A stretch of 34,824 bases of DNA from UMGS1491 sp944380925. GTDB taxonomy: Bacteria; Bacillota; Clostridia; Oscillospirales; Acutalibacteraceae. This document shows positions 22,172 through 30,712 of this stretch, in pieces; position 1 is the stretch's first letter; every line of letters begins with the position of its first letter. The position numbers and the translations under genes are program-made. The stretch lies in NCBI GenBank assembly GCA_944380925.1, contig CALWJD010000009.1, forward strand, positions 1-34,824, read 5' to 3'. The notes under the pieces are model-generated. The model was given only the letters and a program-made list of their open reading frames with translations, had not been told where the DNA came from and did no database searches.

Positions 22172-23581
22172 TTAAATGCTCTTATTTTCTTTGCAAATCC
22201 TATGGGATATTGAACCCAAAAACAACCAGAAAAAGAATGACCCGACAGTAGTTATAAATAAGATTTCGGATAAAAACATACCTGATGCCGCAATACACAA
22301 AGCTGAGGCAACCATTGAATTAAAAAATGCATCAGAAATTAAAAATTTATTCTCTATATAATGCTTTGCAATACTGTAGGCGGACTTTACCAAGAATATT
22401 CCAAGAGTTAAAGAACCGCTTATTCCCGTATAAAGAAGTGTTGCAACGTAGAAATTATGGGCATCATATCCTCTTTGCGCTATAAATGCACCTGGCAAAA
22501 CGTCCTTAGCGTAAGAAAGTGCGTTTCTCGGCGAAACCCCAAAAAGCCAAGAGGTTTTGAAAATATCAACCGCACTTGACCATATTCTAAATCTTAAATT
22601 TGATATATCGCTATTGTCGGCAACATCGGGCCTTTGCATGGAAACTTTATGAAACATAAATCCTGCTCTGGTTCTGCCATGTCCGCCGCCCTGGAAAAAC
22701 GGTTCAAAAAGAGATGGAACGTATGAAAACACCAGTCTTGTATATTCTATCGCATAATGAACCGCAGCACATACTGCAAGCGCAGCAACTATACGAATAA
22801 TCAAAAGATATAATTTGCCTTGAGGTTTAATACGGTAGCTAAACACCAAAGCAGCAAAAAAAGTTACAAGCAACAAACAAACTTCGCCCGTTCTTGAGGC
22901 ACCCAAAACAATATAGAAAAACTGAACAACTATATTTGTAACGGAAATCACACGGATAAATTTATTTTGATTTTTGTAATTTAAAATTGCAATAGAAAAT
23001 ATAATTGTCAAAATCGAAACAATCGATGCGTAATTAGGGTCAGAAAACATTCCGAAAAGTCTGTTTTCAATGCATCCGAGCAAAATACGGGTCCCATGCA
23101 TATAAAATATGTTTGAATACTGGATAAAGAATGTAAAAATCGAAATCAAAGCTAAAATAAGCCAAGCACAAATCGTTATTTTTTGAACCAACACAATAAT
23201 TTTTTTTGTCTTTTCTTCTCCGTTTACTTTCATAAAAGGATATAGAAAAAAGGCACTTACTGCAATGGAAATCAGTGCTTTTAAATTTTCAAGCCAACCA
23301 TATTTTATAAAAATACAGCAAGAAATACAGCAAGAAACAAAGAACACCATCAAATAAATAATATTACTTGTTTTAAGCAAATCTTTCTTACATGCAATAT
23401 CTATACCAACAAAAAATAATGCCGCAACAGATATTCCCAAGAATATTAGTGCGTCAACAGAGTGTGGCAAAACCCAATATAAGCTTACAAACCTACCCAT
23501 GAGCATCAAAGAAAAAATGATTAACATAAATTCTTTTAGTTTATCCATATATTTCGCATTAGACAAAGCTTTTAAATCCAT
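22172..23581 (-). CDS. O-antigen polymerase/ligase-family membrane protein (Wzy/WaaL-like)
   Basis: A 469-residue protein with about ten to twelve hydrophobic helices and the family's large extracellular loop near its C-terminal half, containing RIWSSAVDIFKTSWLFGVSPRNAL and DAHNFYVATLLYTGI; the His in that segment is the conserved ligase/polymerase His. Earlier RLFGMFSDPNYASI and LGASRTGEV carry further conserved residues. It would polymerise or ligate the surface polymer. GGGTGG lies before the ATG. Confidence 0.87.
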   Translation of the reverse strand: MDLKALSNAKYMDKLKEFMLIIFSLMLMGRFVSLYWVLPHSVDALIFLGISVAALFFVGIDIACKKDLLKTSNIIYLMVFFVSCCISCCIFIKYGWLENLKALISIAVSAFFLYPFMKVNGEEKTKKIIVLVQKITICAWLILALISIFTFFIQYSNIFYMHGTRILLGCIENRLFGMFSDPNYASIVSILTIIFSIAILNYKNQNKFIRVISVTNIVVQFFYIVLGASRTGEVCLLLVTFFAALVFSYRIKPQGKLYLLIIRIVAALAVCAAVHYAIEYTRLVFSYVPSLFEPFFQGGGHGRTRAGFMFHKVSMQRPDVADNSDISNLRFRIWSSAVDIFKTSWLFGVSPRNALSYAKDVLPGAFIAQRGYDAHNFYVATLLYTGISGSLTLGIFLVKSAYSIAKHYIENKFLISDAFFNSMVASALCIAASGMFLSEILFITTVGSFFFWLFLGSISHRICKENKSI

Positions 23582-23616
23582 AGCAATCCACCCAAAAATA
23601 AAAATTAACCTGCGTT

Positions 23617-24714
23617 TTAAATTATCTCTTTTATGATATTATGCCATTTTTTCATAACTTCATGTTTAAGAAATTTTTTTATTCCCGCTTTTGAATTCAG
23701 GGAAAAGCGCTTTCTTAAATCATCATTTTCTATAAGAGTACATATTTTTGCAGACATCATCGTTTTATTATAGCACGGAATTAAATATCCGTCCACGTTA
23801 TTTGAAATTATTTCCGAAGGTCCCGCAACGCAATTGAAACTAACAGAAGGTATCCCGCTGGCTTTTGCCTCCAAAAGCACAAGCGCAAAGCCCTCCCTAT
23901 ATGACGTAAGAGCAAATATGCTCGCATCTTTATATTTTTCATACATATTATCGGCCAAACCCATTAGTTTAACATTTTCTTGAAGGTTTTTTTCTTTTAT
24001 CAAACATTCAATCCTGCCGCGCTCCGGGCCATCACCATATATATGCCACTGCCAATCCGTATGCTTTAAAAACACCTTTGACGCAACTTCCACAAGCATA
24101 TCAAAGCCTTTCTCTTTGGTAAATCTACCCGAAGAAAGTATAATCTTTGACTGCGCATTATATTCTTTTTTAAATTTAAAGATATCTTCATCTATAAAAT
24201 TGGGAATAACACGCACTTTATAATCCGAAATACCAAACATTTTTTTATATTCATTTTTTGTTTGATGAGTTAGCACAACTATCTTTTCGCACATTTTGGA
24301 AGATAGCTTTCTAAAGAAAGTAGCTTTTTTATCGTTTAATTGATTCGCAAGTGCGCCATGATCGCAAAAAACAAATTTACTTTTAACGAAAAATTTAAGC
24401 GGCAAAACTATTGGCGGAATATAGTGCCCTTCCATAAATACTATATCAAAAGAATTTTGTTTAAAGATTTTTTTAAGTGACCAAAACGACTTAAATATTA
24501 TATTCCTTATTCTATCGTTTGGGCAGTTGTTTAATTTAAAAATTTCTATATTTTCGGAAAAATGATAATGGCTTTCTTTTCCTGTATCACATATGGAAAT
24601 AATGCTTAGTTTATAATCTTCTGCACTTTCAAATTCTCGGCAAATATTGGACATAACCCTTGTTATGCCCCCCATATCCTCTATATTAAAACAAATAAAA
24701 CACAAATTTTTCAT
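23617..24714 (-). CDS. Family 4 glycosyltransferase
   Basis: A 365-residue cytosolic GT-B enzyme. The N-terminal domain starts CFICFNIEDMGGITRVMSNI, and the C-terminal donor-binding domain has ILSSGRFTKEKGFDMLVEV, WHIYGDGPERGRIE and the E-x7-E motif in SYREGFALVLLEAKASGIPSVSFNCVAGPSEII. It would transfer a sugar from a nucleotide donor to the growing repeat unit. AGAGGAAC precedes the ATG. Sugar and acceptor are unknown. Confidence 0.9.
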   Translation of the reverse strand: MKNLCFICFNIEDMGGITRVMSNICREFESAEDYKLSIISICDTGKESHYHFSENIEIFKLNNCPNDRIRNIIFKSFWSLKKIFKQNSFDIVFMEGHYIPPIVLPLKFFVKSKFVFCDHGALANQLNDKKATFFRKLSSKMCEKIVVLTHQTKNEYKKMFGISDYKVRVIPNFIDEDIFKFKKEYNAQSKIILSSGRFTKEKGFDMLVEVASKVFLKHTDWQWHIYGDGPERGRIECLIKEKNLQENVKLMGLADNMYEKYKDASIFALTSYREGFALVLLEAKASGIPSVSFNCVAGPSEIISNNVDGYLIPCYNKTMMSAKICTLIENDDLRKRFSLNSKAGIKKFLKHEVMKKWHNIIKEII

Positions 24715-24737
24715 GATAGTTCCTCTTAAAGCTACTA

Positions 24738-25724
24738 TTAACCTACTAATTTAGTCACAAGTTTTTCATAAAGTTTTTTACTAATCATTAAAGTGCAAAC
24801 GGCAATTTTTCGTTTTTTTGAAAAATAAGGATTGGAAATGATATTTTTAAAATTTTGCTTTACAAAATTAATCGCTCTACTATAATCTTGCGCGCATACC
24901 TTTGTTTTGCTTTTAATCATTTTGTCAAGAACGTATATATACGACCAATAGTACCTAAATTTTGCTTCCTCTAAAAGCTCAGGGTACTTATCCTTTACAA
25001 CGTTTAAATGCTCTTTATACGCATCTACTACGCTCCAGTCGCTCTCTTTAAAATCAGATGTTGTAATGCTGCCTAAGTGCCTTACGTAATAGTATTTTGG
25101 TTCCATATCATAAACAACCCGCTCGGCTTTTGCAAGAATTTTCGGAATCAAAAAAGCATCTTCTGAAGTTTTATTTGCAGGAAATCTTTCTTCCTTTAAA
25201 AATCTTGAATAAAACAGTTTATTAACGGGATTAACCGAAAAAATCTGACTCTTAAGCGCTTCCGAAAAAGCTTGCTTGCCATTTAAAATGCCCTTTTCGC
25301 ATGTATTGGACTGCAATGCGTGTTCTTCTTTTATTTTACCATTTGGAAGCTTTTTTAAAAAGCAATTCATAATTCCGCATATCGCTACATCCGCATGGCT
25401 TTTCATCAGATTTTCATATAAGGATTCATACATATCGGGCGCTAAATAATCATCACTATCGACAAACCCGATATATTTTCCTTTTGCAACATTTATACCC
25501 ACATTTCTGGCAATACTTACACCAGAATTTTTTTCGTGTATAACTTTTACCCGTTTATCCTGAATTTTATATTCATCACAAATTTTTCCGCTTTCATCGG
25601 CCGAACCATCGTCTATAAGGATTAATTCCAAATCCTTAAATGTTTGGTTTAAAATTGATTCTATGCATTTTCCTATATATTTTTCGCAATTGTAAACAGG
25701 AACTATTACGCTTATCTCTGGCAT
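24738..25724 (-). CDS. Family 2 glycosyltransferase
   Basis: A 328-residue GT-A enzyme with the standard start EISVIVPVYNCEKYIGKCIESILNQT, LILIDDGSADES, NSGVSIARNVGI and the metal-binding DxD region FVDSDDYLAPDMYE. The ~230-residue C-terminal part is as found in many capsule and teichoic-acid transferases. No membrane helices. GGAG lies 13 bases before the ATG. It follows tarJ by about 30 bases in the same operon. Confidence 0.9.
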   Translation of the reverse strand: MPEISVIVPVYNCEKYIGKCIESILNQTFKDLELILIDDGSADESGKICDEYKIQDKRVKVIHEKNSGVSIARNVGINVAKGKYIGFVDSDDYLAPDMYESLYENLMKSHADVAICGIMNCFLKKLPNGKIKEEHALQSNTCEKGILNGKQAFSEALKSQIFSVNPVNKLFYSRFLKEERFPANKTSEDAFLIPKILAKAERVVYDMEPKYYYVRHLGSITTSDFKESDWSVVDAYKEHLNVVKDKYPELLEEAKFRYYWSYIYVLDKMIKSKTKVCAQDYSRAINFVKQNFKNIISNPYFSKKRKIAVCTLMISKKLYEKLVTKLVG

Positions 25725-25754
25725 TATATATATTTCTCCAACTCTAAAAATTAA

Positions 25755-26771
25755 TTATAAATTCCACTTAAATACGGTCTTAAATGGCGTTTTTAAATCA
25801 GTTTCAAAAACTCTGTGTATATCAGAAATAGAGCCCACAGGCGCGTCTTCATATATAATTCTGCTAATTCTCTTTTGAAATGTCGGCTCATTTAAAAACT
25901 CCACAGCTTTTTCAAAATCCTCTCGCCCGGACCTACTTGAACCTATAAGCTTAAGACCTTTTTCCAAAACATCGCGCGTATTTATGGCAACTTTGTTTTC
26001 GCTAACGCCCATCAGCATAACGGTGCCTTGAGGATTTATATATTTTATAATATCATCAATGGCATAATAACTTCCTTCGCCGCCTGCGCACTCAAAGGCA
26101 TGGTCAATACAAAAATCTTTCGGAATATTATCGGAAAAGTAAGTTTCATCTGCAAACGTAAATTGTGATAGTTTAAATAAATCTCTACCTACAATGCAAA
26201 GCTTTGCTTTGGGAAATGTTTGTTTGATAATGCATGAAACAACATATGCAAGGCTTCCATCACCCCAAATTCCGAAAGAATTCATATTTTTATTGGCGTT
26301 TTTAATTAATCTGTTAACCGCATGCACTCCAACGCTTATAAATTCGGAAATAGCTGCAAACTGGCAAGAAACGCTCCCGATACTTACCAGCCTGTCTGCA
26401 TCTAAATTTACAAACTCACGCATAAATCCATCTTTTCCGCTTGAAAGAAAAGCCGAACCCTTTTGGTAGTTTTCGTATATACTTTCATCATTTATTTTAG
26501 ATTTAACGTTTGGGATCATTGTAACTTTTTGCCCTTTTTCAAATGCATTATGAGGGTCAAAAACAACCTCGCCTACACACTCGTGAATCAAAGCCATGGG
26601 AAGCTTATTTTTTAGTTTATCAATATCACGCATCCCCCTATAATACCTTTGATCCGCATGACAAACCGCCATATATAAAGGCCTTACAATAACATCGTTT
26701 TTTGATTCTACATCTTCGTATTTTATGGAAATCACACCGGGTCTAATTAATTGATAAACATAATTAATCAC
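25755..26771 (-). CDS. tarJ: Ribitol-5-phosphate dehydrogenase (ribulose-5-phosphate reductase)
   Basis: Reduces D-ribulose 5-phosphate to D-ribitol 5-phosphate with NADPH for CDP-ribitol synthesis. This 338-residue medium-chain dehydrogenase matches TarJ along its length: YQLIRPGVISIKYEDVE at the start, VRPLYMAVCHADQRYYRG with a zinc-type Cys, MALIHECVGEV, GSAFLSSGKDGFMREFV, the nucleotide site FGIWGDGSLAYV, DHAFECAGGEGS, and LIGSSRSGREDF. The GTG at 26771 is preferred: it gives the family's V/MIN-xVYQL start and has GGGGGAAA ahead, overlapping the end of tarI by eight bases. A TTG five codons upstream is less likely. Confidence 0.93.
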   Translation of the reverse strand: MINYVYQLIRPGVISIKYEDVESKNDVIVRPLYMAVCHADQRYYRGMRDIDKLKNKLPMALIHECVGEVVFDPHNAFEKGQKVTMIPNVKSKINDESIYENYQKGSAFLSSGKDGFMREFVNLDADRLVSIGSVSCQFAAISEFISVGVHAVNRLIKNANKNMNSFGIWGDGSLAYVVSCIIKQTFPKAKLCIVGRDLFKLSQFTFADETYFSDNIPKDFCIDHAFECAGGEGSYYAIDDIIKYINPQGTVMLMGVSENKVAINTRDVLEKGLKLIGSSRSGREDFEKAVEFLNEPTFQKRISRIIYEDAPVGSISDIHRVFETDLKTPFKTVFKWNL

Positions 26772-27483
26772 ACAGGTTTCCCCCAATTATAGCTTCGGCT
26801 ATTTTATAATCGCTAACGGTGGTAATTTTAATATTAAACACATCACCTTGAACCATTTTAACGGGTTTGTTCCTAAACGTAAAAATTTTACATGCATCGG
26901 TCAATATGCTTTTTTCTTCTTCCGTAAGATCGTTATAGAGCCTTTTAAGTTCAGACATATTAAAAGTTTGCGGGGTTTGGCCTTGGTACATAAAACTCCT
27001 TTGCGGAACCGAAGAAATAAATTTTCCGTCCTTTGATTCAATTATTGTATCAATTGCGGGGGTTACAGTATCACACGCTCCGCATTCTTTGGCAGCTTCA
27101 ATATTCTCGTTTAACATTCTAAGAGTTACAAAAGGTCTGACCGCATCATGAGTGACTATTATATGTTCCTTGCTTTCGCCATGATTTTTTTCAATAGCTT
27201 CGATTATATTTAAAATAGTCAAATTTCTATCGGCACCACCCGGCACGATAAAAACTTTCTTTTTATCAATATCATATTTATCTAAAAGCTCCTCTGCATA
27301 CCCAAGCCAATCTTTATTTATACCCAAATAAATAAAATCCAATTTTTCACAAATAAGAAATTTTTCCAAAGTGTGTATTATTATTGGCTTCTGGGATTTT
27401 CCCAGTGGCAAAAACTGTTTCGGGAGTCCCGAAAGGTTCATTCTGTTTCCTACCCCACCTGCAACTATTGCTCCAAAAATCAT
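26764..27483 (-). CDS. tarI: D-ribitol-5-phosphate cytidylyltransferase
   Basis: Makes CDP-ribitol from CTP and ribitol 5-phosphate. The 239-residue IspD-family protein shows GAIVAGGVGNRM, LPKQFLPLGKSQKPII, IVPGGADRNLTI, HDAVRPFVT, the Arg of VPQRSFMYQGQTPQTFN, and FNIKITTVSDYKIAEAI. The adjacent TarJ, and the F-LPLG-KPI-I pattern, favour TarI over the isoprenoid enzyme IspD. The start is ATG 27483, preceded by GGAGG; an ATG five codons upstream overlaps that site. The LicD gene ends 23 bases before it. Confidence 0.92.
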   Translation of the reverse strand: MIFGAIVAGGVGNRMNLSGLPKQFLPLGKSQKPIIIHTLEKFLICEKLDFIYLGINKDWLGYAEELLDKYDIDKKKVFIVPGGADRNLTILNIIEAIEKNHGESKEHIIVTHDAVRPFVTLRMLNENIEAAKECGACDTVTPAIDTIIESKDGKFISSVPQRSFMYQGQTPQTFNMSELKRLYNDLTEEEKSILTDACKIFTFRNKPVKMVQGDVFNIKITTVSDYKIAEAIIGGNLCD

Positions 27484-27506
27484 AAAATTATCCTCCATTT
27501 TAATAT

Positions 27507-28349
27507 TTATTGAGATTCATTTAAATTCATATATATTATATCATGATGCGGAATTTGTTTTTCTTTCGGCGGCAGCTTCATATAATCCCCAAATGCCATT
27601 TTTAGATACTTATCATAACCAACCGGCACCGGCATCTGATACCCTTCAAAAGTCTTATATACTGCCTTTTCGAATATTTCTTTTGGATATTCATTTTTCA
27701 TATAATGGGGGCCTGCACAAAGCTCGGTTATAAATTTTGAATCCTTTATTGGATATTTGCTCATCTGCTTTTCGGCAAACTTCCAAATTTTATATTTTAG
27801 TTTATCACCGGGAATAATACCAAGTAAAATTTTACATATGGCAGACATTATTTTTCCGTGATTAACAGGAACCATTTTTGAACAATAAAGAGTAAAAACC
27901 ATACTCCAAAACATTTGCATTTTTCTCTTTATTCCTTTGGGAGCACAGCCATCAAGAGGTAAAACATCTATCATAACACCCTTTGCCCCATCTTTTCCTT
28001 TTTGCCAGGGCCTTATAACTTTTGTGTGATTATCGGTTATGGTGGTCATTACGTTTCCTATAAACACATCTTTTGTTGTACGATTGCACGAATATTTTTC
28101 GGTATCTGCATATTTATTCCAAATTTTAAAAAGTTTTTCATAGTCATTACGCGGCATAAAAATATCTATATCATCGTCCCACGGAATAAACCCTTGGTGG
28201 CGCAGCACCCCTATGCAACAACCACCGCAAAAATAAAACATCAAATTATGTTCTTCGCAAAACTTCTTAAAATAAAGCAGTATTTCTAAACTTTTAAGCT
28301 GTAGGCTTCTTAGCTCCTCGTCGCTTAGTTTTAAAAATTTATCTTCCAA
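27507..28349 (-). CDS. LicD-family phosphotransferase, likely using CDP-ribitol
   Basis: A 280-residue protein of the LicD/fukutin nucleotidyltransferase-fold family, which transfers phospho-groups from CDP-alcohols to surface glycans. It has the hallmark start DEELRSLQLKSLEILLYFKKFCEEHNL, YFCGGCCIGVLRHQGFIPWDDDIDIFMPR with the metal-binding Asp cluster, and IDVLPLDG. The classic LicD uses CDP-choline, but the window has no choline kinase or choline cytidylyltransferase, while tarI and tarJ follow directly, so ribitol phosphate is the more likely group (inference). The start is uncertain: TTG 28349 has GGTGAT six bases ahead; the frame also opens with a GTG at 28367 that has no binding site. 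Confidence 0.85.
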   Translation of the reverse strand: MEDKFLKLSDEELRSLQLKSLEILLYFKKFCEEHNLMFYFCGGCCIGVLRHQGFIPWDDDIDIFMPRNDYEKLFKIWNKYADTEKYSCNRTTKDVFIGNVMTTITDNHTKVIRPWQKGKDGAKGVMIDVLPLDGCAPKGIKRKMQMFWSMVFTLYCSKMVPVNHGKIMSAICKILLGIIPGDKLKYKIWKFAEKQMSKYPIKDSKFITELCAGPHYMKNEYPKEIFEKAVYKTFEGYQMPVPVGYDKYLKMAFGDYMKLPPKEKQIPHHDIIYMNLNESQ

Positions 28350-28369
28350 AACAACATCACCAACCACAA

Positions 28370-29395
28370 TTAATTAAATTTAACACTTAAAAATTTAAAT
28401 ATTCCGGCCCAAAAACCAAGCCCATACGAAACATGTATTACAAAATGCGCCCAAACAAGCAATAATTTACTTAAAATATCTTTAGTATAGGGGTTTTTAA
28501 AAGAAAAAATAAAATTCATAGCAAGATAAATAAGTAACACACCAACAAATAAAGGCCTTAAAACAGGTACAATCAACGATATCATACTTCCCAAAATCAA
28601 AAACGCCACAAAAAGCATTGGTATTAAATGCGCTATTCTTGAAGGTCTATGATGTTTTTTTATTACCGCAACTTTCCATTTGCCATATCCAAAATATTGC
28701 AAAAAAAGCTTTGAAAAAGTATCACGTGGATAATAAACGCTTTTAATTTTTGGAGTTACGAAAATTTTATCGCCTCTTTCGGTAATCCTGAAATTAAGGT
28801 CATCATCTTCGCTTCTTGGCAATTTTTCATCATACATACCAATTTCTAAAAGATATTCTCTTTCAAAAGCCCCCCAGGCAACCGTATCCGCGTATCCTTC
28901 ATAATTTTCGTCATAATGTTTGCTTCCGCCGAGCGCAAAGGGCGAATGATATGCCGCCGCTATAATTTTCTGAATAAAACTTTTACCTCTTACAACCGTT
29001 GTTCCACCAACATTTGCGCATCTTGTCTTCTTTAAATATTCTATGCATTTAGAGATATAGTCATTTTCATAACTCGCATGAGCGTCCATTCTGACTATAT
29101 ATTTACCGGTTGCATTTTTTATTCCGATATTTAGAGCATATTGAACCGTTTTTTTCTCATTTGTAAAGAGTTTTATAAAATTATACTTTTGGGTATATTC
29201 TTTAATAATATCAATTGTTTTATCTTCCGAATTCCCATCAACCAAAATAATTTCCAAATTATTTTTTGGATAATCTTGGCTTAAAATTGAATCTAAGCAA
29301 TTTCTTATATATCGTTCTTCATTCAAAATCGGCAACACAACCGAAACTTTATCACATTCTTCAGGAAAAATCGAATCCATACTTTCAAGTTTCAT
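28370..29395 (-). CDS. Family 2 glycosyltransferase with C-terminal membrane helices (ExoA-like)
   Basis: A 341-residue enzyme with a GT-A domain: KVSVVLPILNEERYIRNCLDSIL, IILVDGNSEDKT, IVRMDAHASYENDYI with the metal-binding Asp, and PRSEDDDLNFRI with the acidic catalytic region. Three or four hydrophobic segments follow from about residue 250 (LIPMLFVAFLILGSMISLIV, PLFVGVLLIYLAMNFIF, LVWAHFVIHVSYGLGFWAG), so it is membrane-bound like succinoglycan ExoA. It is the first gene of the minus-strand surface-polymer cluster and may act on the first lipid-linked sugars. The start is ATG 29395 with GTGGAG seven bases ahead; an upstream TTG is less likely. Confidence 0.88.
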   Translation of the reverse strand: MKLESMDSIFPEECDKVSVVLPILNEERYIRNCLDSILSQDYPKNNLEIILVDGNSEDKTIDIIKEYTQKYNFIKLFTNEKKTVQYALNIGIKNATGKYIVRMDAHASYENDYISKCIEYLKKTRCANVGGTTVVRGKSFIQKIIAAAYHSPFALGGSKHYDENYEGYADTVAWGAFEREYLLEIGMYDEKLPRSEDDDLNFRITERGDKIFVTPKIKSVYYPRDTFSKLFLQYFGYGKWKVAVIKKHHRPSRIAHLIPMLFVAFLILGSMISLIVPVLRPLFVGVLLIYLAMNFIFSFKNPYTKDILSKLLLVWAHFVIHVSYGLGFWAGIFKFLSVKFN

Positions 29396-29440
29396 AGACT
29401 TACTCCACAAAAAACAATTTATTTTTTAATAATTATACTT

Positions 29441-29469
29441 ATTATAATTTTTTTGAAAAATTATGTAAA
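29441..29469 (-). promoter_or_regulatory. Promoter of the surface-polymer cluster
   Basis: On the minus strand TTTACA (29469-29464), a 17-base spacer and a perfect TATAAT (29446-29441). It sits 45 bases before the first glycosyltransferase gene and is divergent from the rpsU promoter. Confidence 0.7.
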
Positions 29470-29558
29470 TAGATTGTACCAAAATCCAATATGATAGAGC
29501 TTTTCACAAAATTCAAAATATTTTTTTAATTTTTTTCATAAATAAAATGTGGTATATC

Positions 29559-29588
29559 TTGACAACAAAAAACAAAATATTGTATAAT
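29559..29588 (+). promoter_or_regulatory. Consensus sigma-A promoter of rpsU
   Basis: Perfect TTGACA (29559-29564), an 18-base spacer and perfect TATAAT (29583-29588). Transcription would begin near 29595, giving a leader of about 78 bases. Near the end of the leader CTAATCT can pair with AGATAG (one bulge) directly before the AGGAGG. Confidence 0.85.
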
Positions 29589-29672
29589 ACTCCTTGTGTG
29601 TTTTAAAGGTGTGAATTTTAGCTAAAATAAATGCCTTAAACGACCTAATCTCGGCAGATAGGAGGGAAGCAA

Positions 29673-30029
29673 ATGGATAACGAAACAAAAGACGTTGTAG
29701 AGAATGCTATTCCTGCAGAAAATTCGAATCCCAATGAAGAAAACATCGCAAAAGATGTTGTTTCCGAAAGTGTTTCGAACTCAGGCGAAAATATTCTTGC
29801 GAAAAGTAACGCTTTTGAAGGAAATTTAAAGTCGAATGAGGAAAATATAGTTAAACCTGAAAAGAAAAGCGAATCTTTGGAATCCATACTAAGAAGATTT
29901 AAAAGACAAAGCTCCGGTATAGTTGCCGAAATCAAAAAAAGAGAAGCTTACGAAAAGCCCTCCGTAAAGCGTAAGAAAAAATCAGAGCTGGCTCGCAGAA
30001 AAAAAGGTAAATACTATAACAAATGGTAA
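29673..30029 (+). CDS. rpsU: Ribosomal protein bS21 with an acidic N-terminal extension
   Basis: The last 53 residues of this 118-residue protein are bS21 of the small ribosomal subunit: SLESILRRFKRQSSGIVAEI (68-87), then KKREAYEKPSVKRKKKSELARR. Normal bS21 is about 58 residues. Here residues 1-65 are an added acidic, Asn/Ser-rich segment with three spaced copies of an ENI-x-K-like motif (EENIAK at 22-27, GENILAK at 39-44, EENIVK at 56-61). No methionine lies at the domain border; the only start with a ribosome binding site (TAGGAGGG) is the ATG at 29673, so the extension is real. Its function is unknown. The gene has its own strong promoter. Confidence 0.9.
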   Translation: MDNETKDVVENAIPAENSNPNEENIAKDVVSESVSNSGENILAKSNAFEGNLKSNEENIVKPEKKSESLESILRRFKRQSSGIVAEIKKREAYEKPSVKRKKKSELARRKKGKYYNKW

Positions 30030-30058
30030 TATAAAGTAGAATATATTTATTACTTTTC

Positions 30059-30092
30059 CCCCCTCACAACTTTTGAAAAAAGTATGAGGGGG
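30059..30092 (+). terminator. GC-rich hairpin between rpsU and yqeG
   Basis: CCCCCTCA (30059-30066) pairs with TGAGGGGG (30085-30092), and inside it ACTTTT can pair with AAAAGT. It is followed by AGGTTGTATA rather than a T-run, so it may be a processing or attenuation structure rather than an efficient terminator. Confidence 0.5.
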
Positions 30093-30136
30093 AGGTTGTA
30101 TATAATAGATATTAAAACAGGAGGCGAAAAATAAAT

Positions 30137-30712
30137 ATGTCTATACTTAGTCCCACTTATTTTTTTAAACGTGTTATAGATATAGATACTGAATTTTTGT
30201 TTAGGGTAAATTGCCAAGGTTTAATTTTGGATATAGATGATACCCTCGCTCCCTTGGGATGCTTAAATCCGGAGACGAGTGTTTTGGAGTGGGTCAAAAG
30301 ACTAAAAGAAGACAAAATTAAGATGGTTATAGCTTCTAATAACTCTCAAAAAAGAGTTGCGAATTTTGCACAAATTCTTGAAATCCCCCACATATATGAA
30401 GCAAAAAAACCATTTAGAAAAGGCCTCAAAAAAGCCATTGAAATGCTCTCGCTTCCAAAAGAAAATATTTTAATGGTAGGAGATCAAGTTTTTGCGGATA
30501 TATTGGGTGCAAAATTTACAAGGATCAATTCTGTGCTCGTAGAGCCATTAAGTCCGGCCAAAAATTTTACTTTAAAACTTAAGAGGAAACTTGAAGTATC
30601 AGTTAGAAAAAAATTACAAGTATCAAATTTAAGTGATCCGGAATACACAATAAATACGCAAGGAGCTACGGAAAATGAAGAACAAAAACATATTATTACT
30701 CCTTGGTCCTAA
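30137..30712 (+). CDS. YqeG-family HAD phosphatase
   Basis: A 191-residue HAD superfamily (class IIIA) phosphatase. It starts with the family's LSPTYFFKRVIDID, the nucleophile motif is ILDIDDTLAPL (Asp32, Asp34), motif II is VIASNNSQKRV, the Lys region is YEAKKPFRKGLKKA and motif III is ILMVGDQVFADILGAK. YqeG proteins of Firmicutes are little characterised; relatives include phosphatidylglycerophosphate phosphatase. CAGGAGG precedes the ATG. Its last 38 bases overlap the next gene. Confidence 0.88.
   Translation: MSILSPTYFFKRVIDIDTEFLFRVNCQGLILDIDDTLAPLGCLNPETSVLEWVKRLKEDKIKMVIASNNSQKRVANFAQILEIPHIYEAKKPFRKGLKKAIEMLSLPKENILMVGDQVFADILGAKFTRINSVLVEPLSPAKNFTLKLKRKLEVSVRKKLQVSNLSDPEYTINTQGATENEEQKHIITPWS

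Noticed and set aside
26764..27483. Calling the cytidylyltransferase IspD of the isoprenoid pathway
   Set aside because: The overlapping TarJ gene and the sequence pattern around the substrate Lys point to TarI.
30079..30106. A promoter for yqeG using TATAAT at 30101
   Set aside because: The only -35-like TTGAAA is 22 bases away, too far; yqeG may be read from the rpsU promoter instead.
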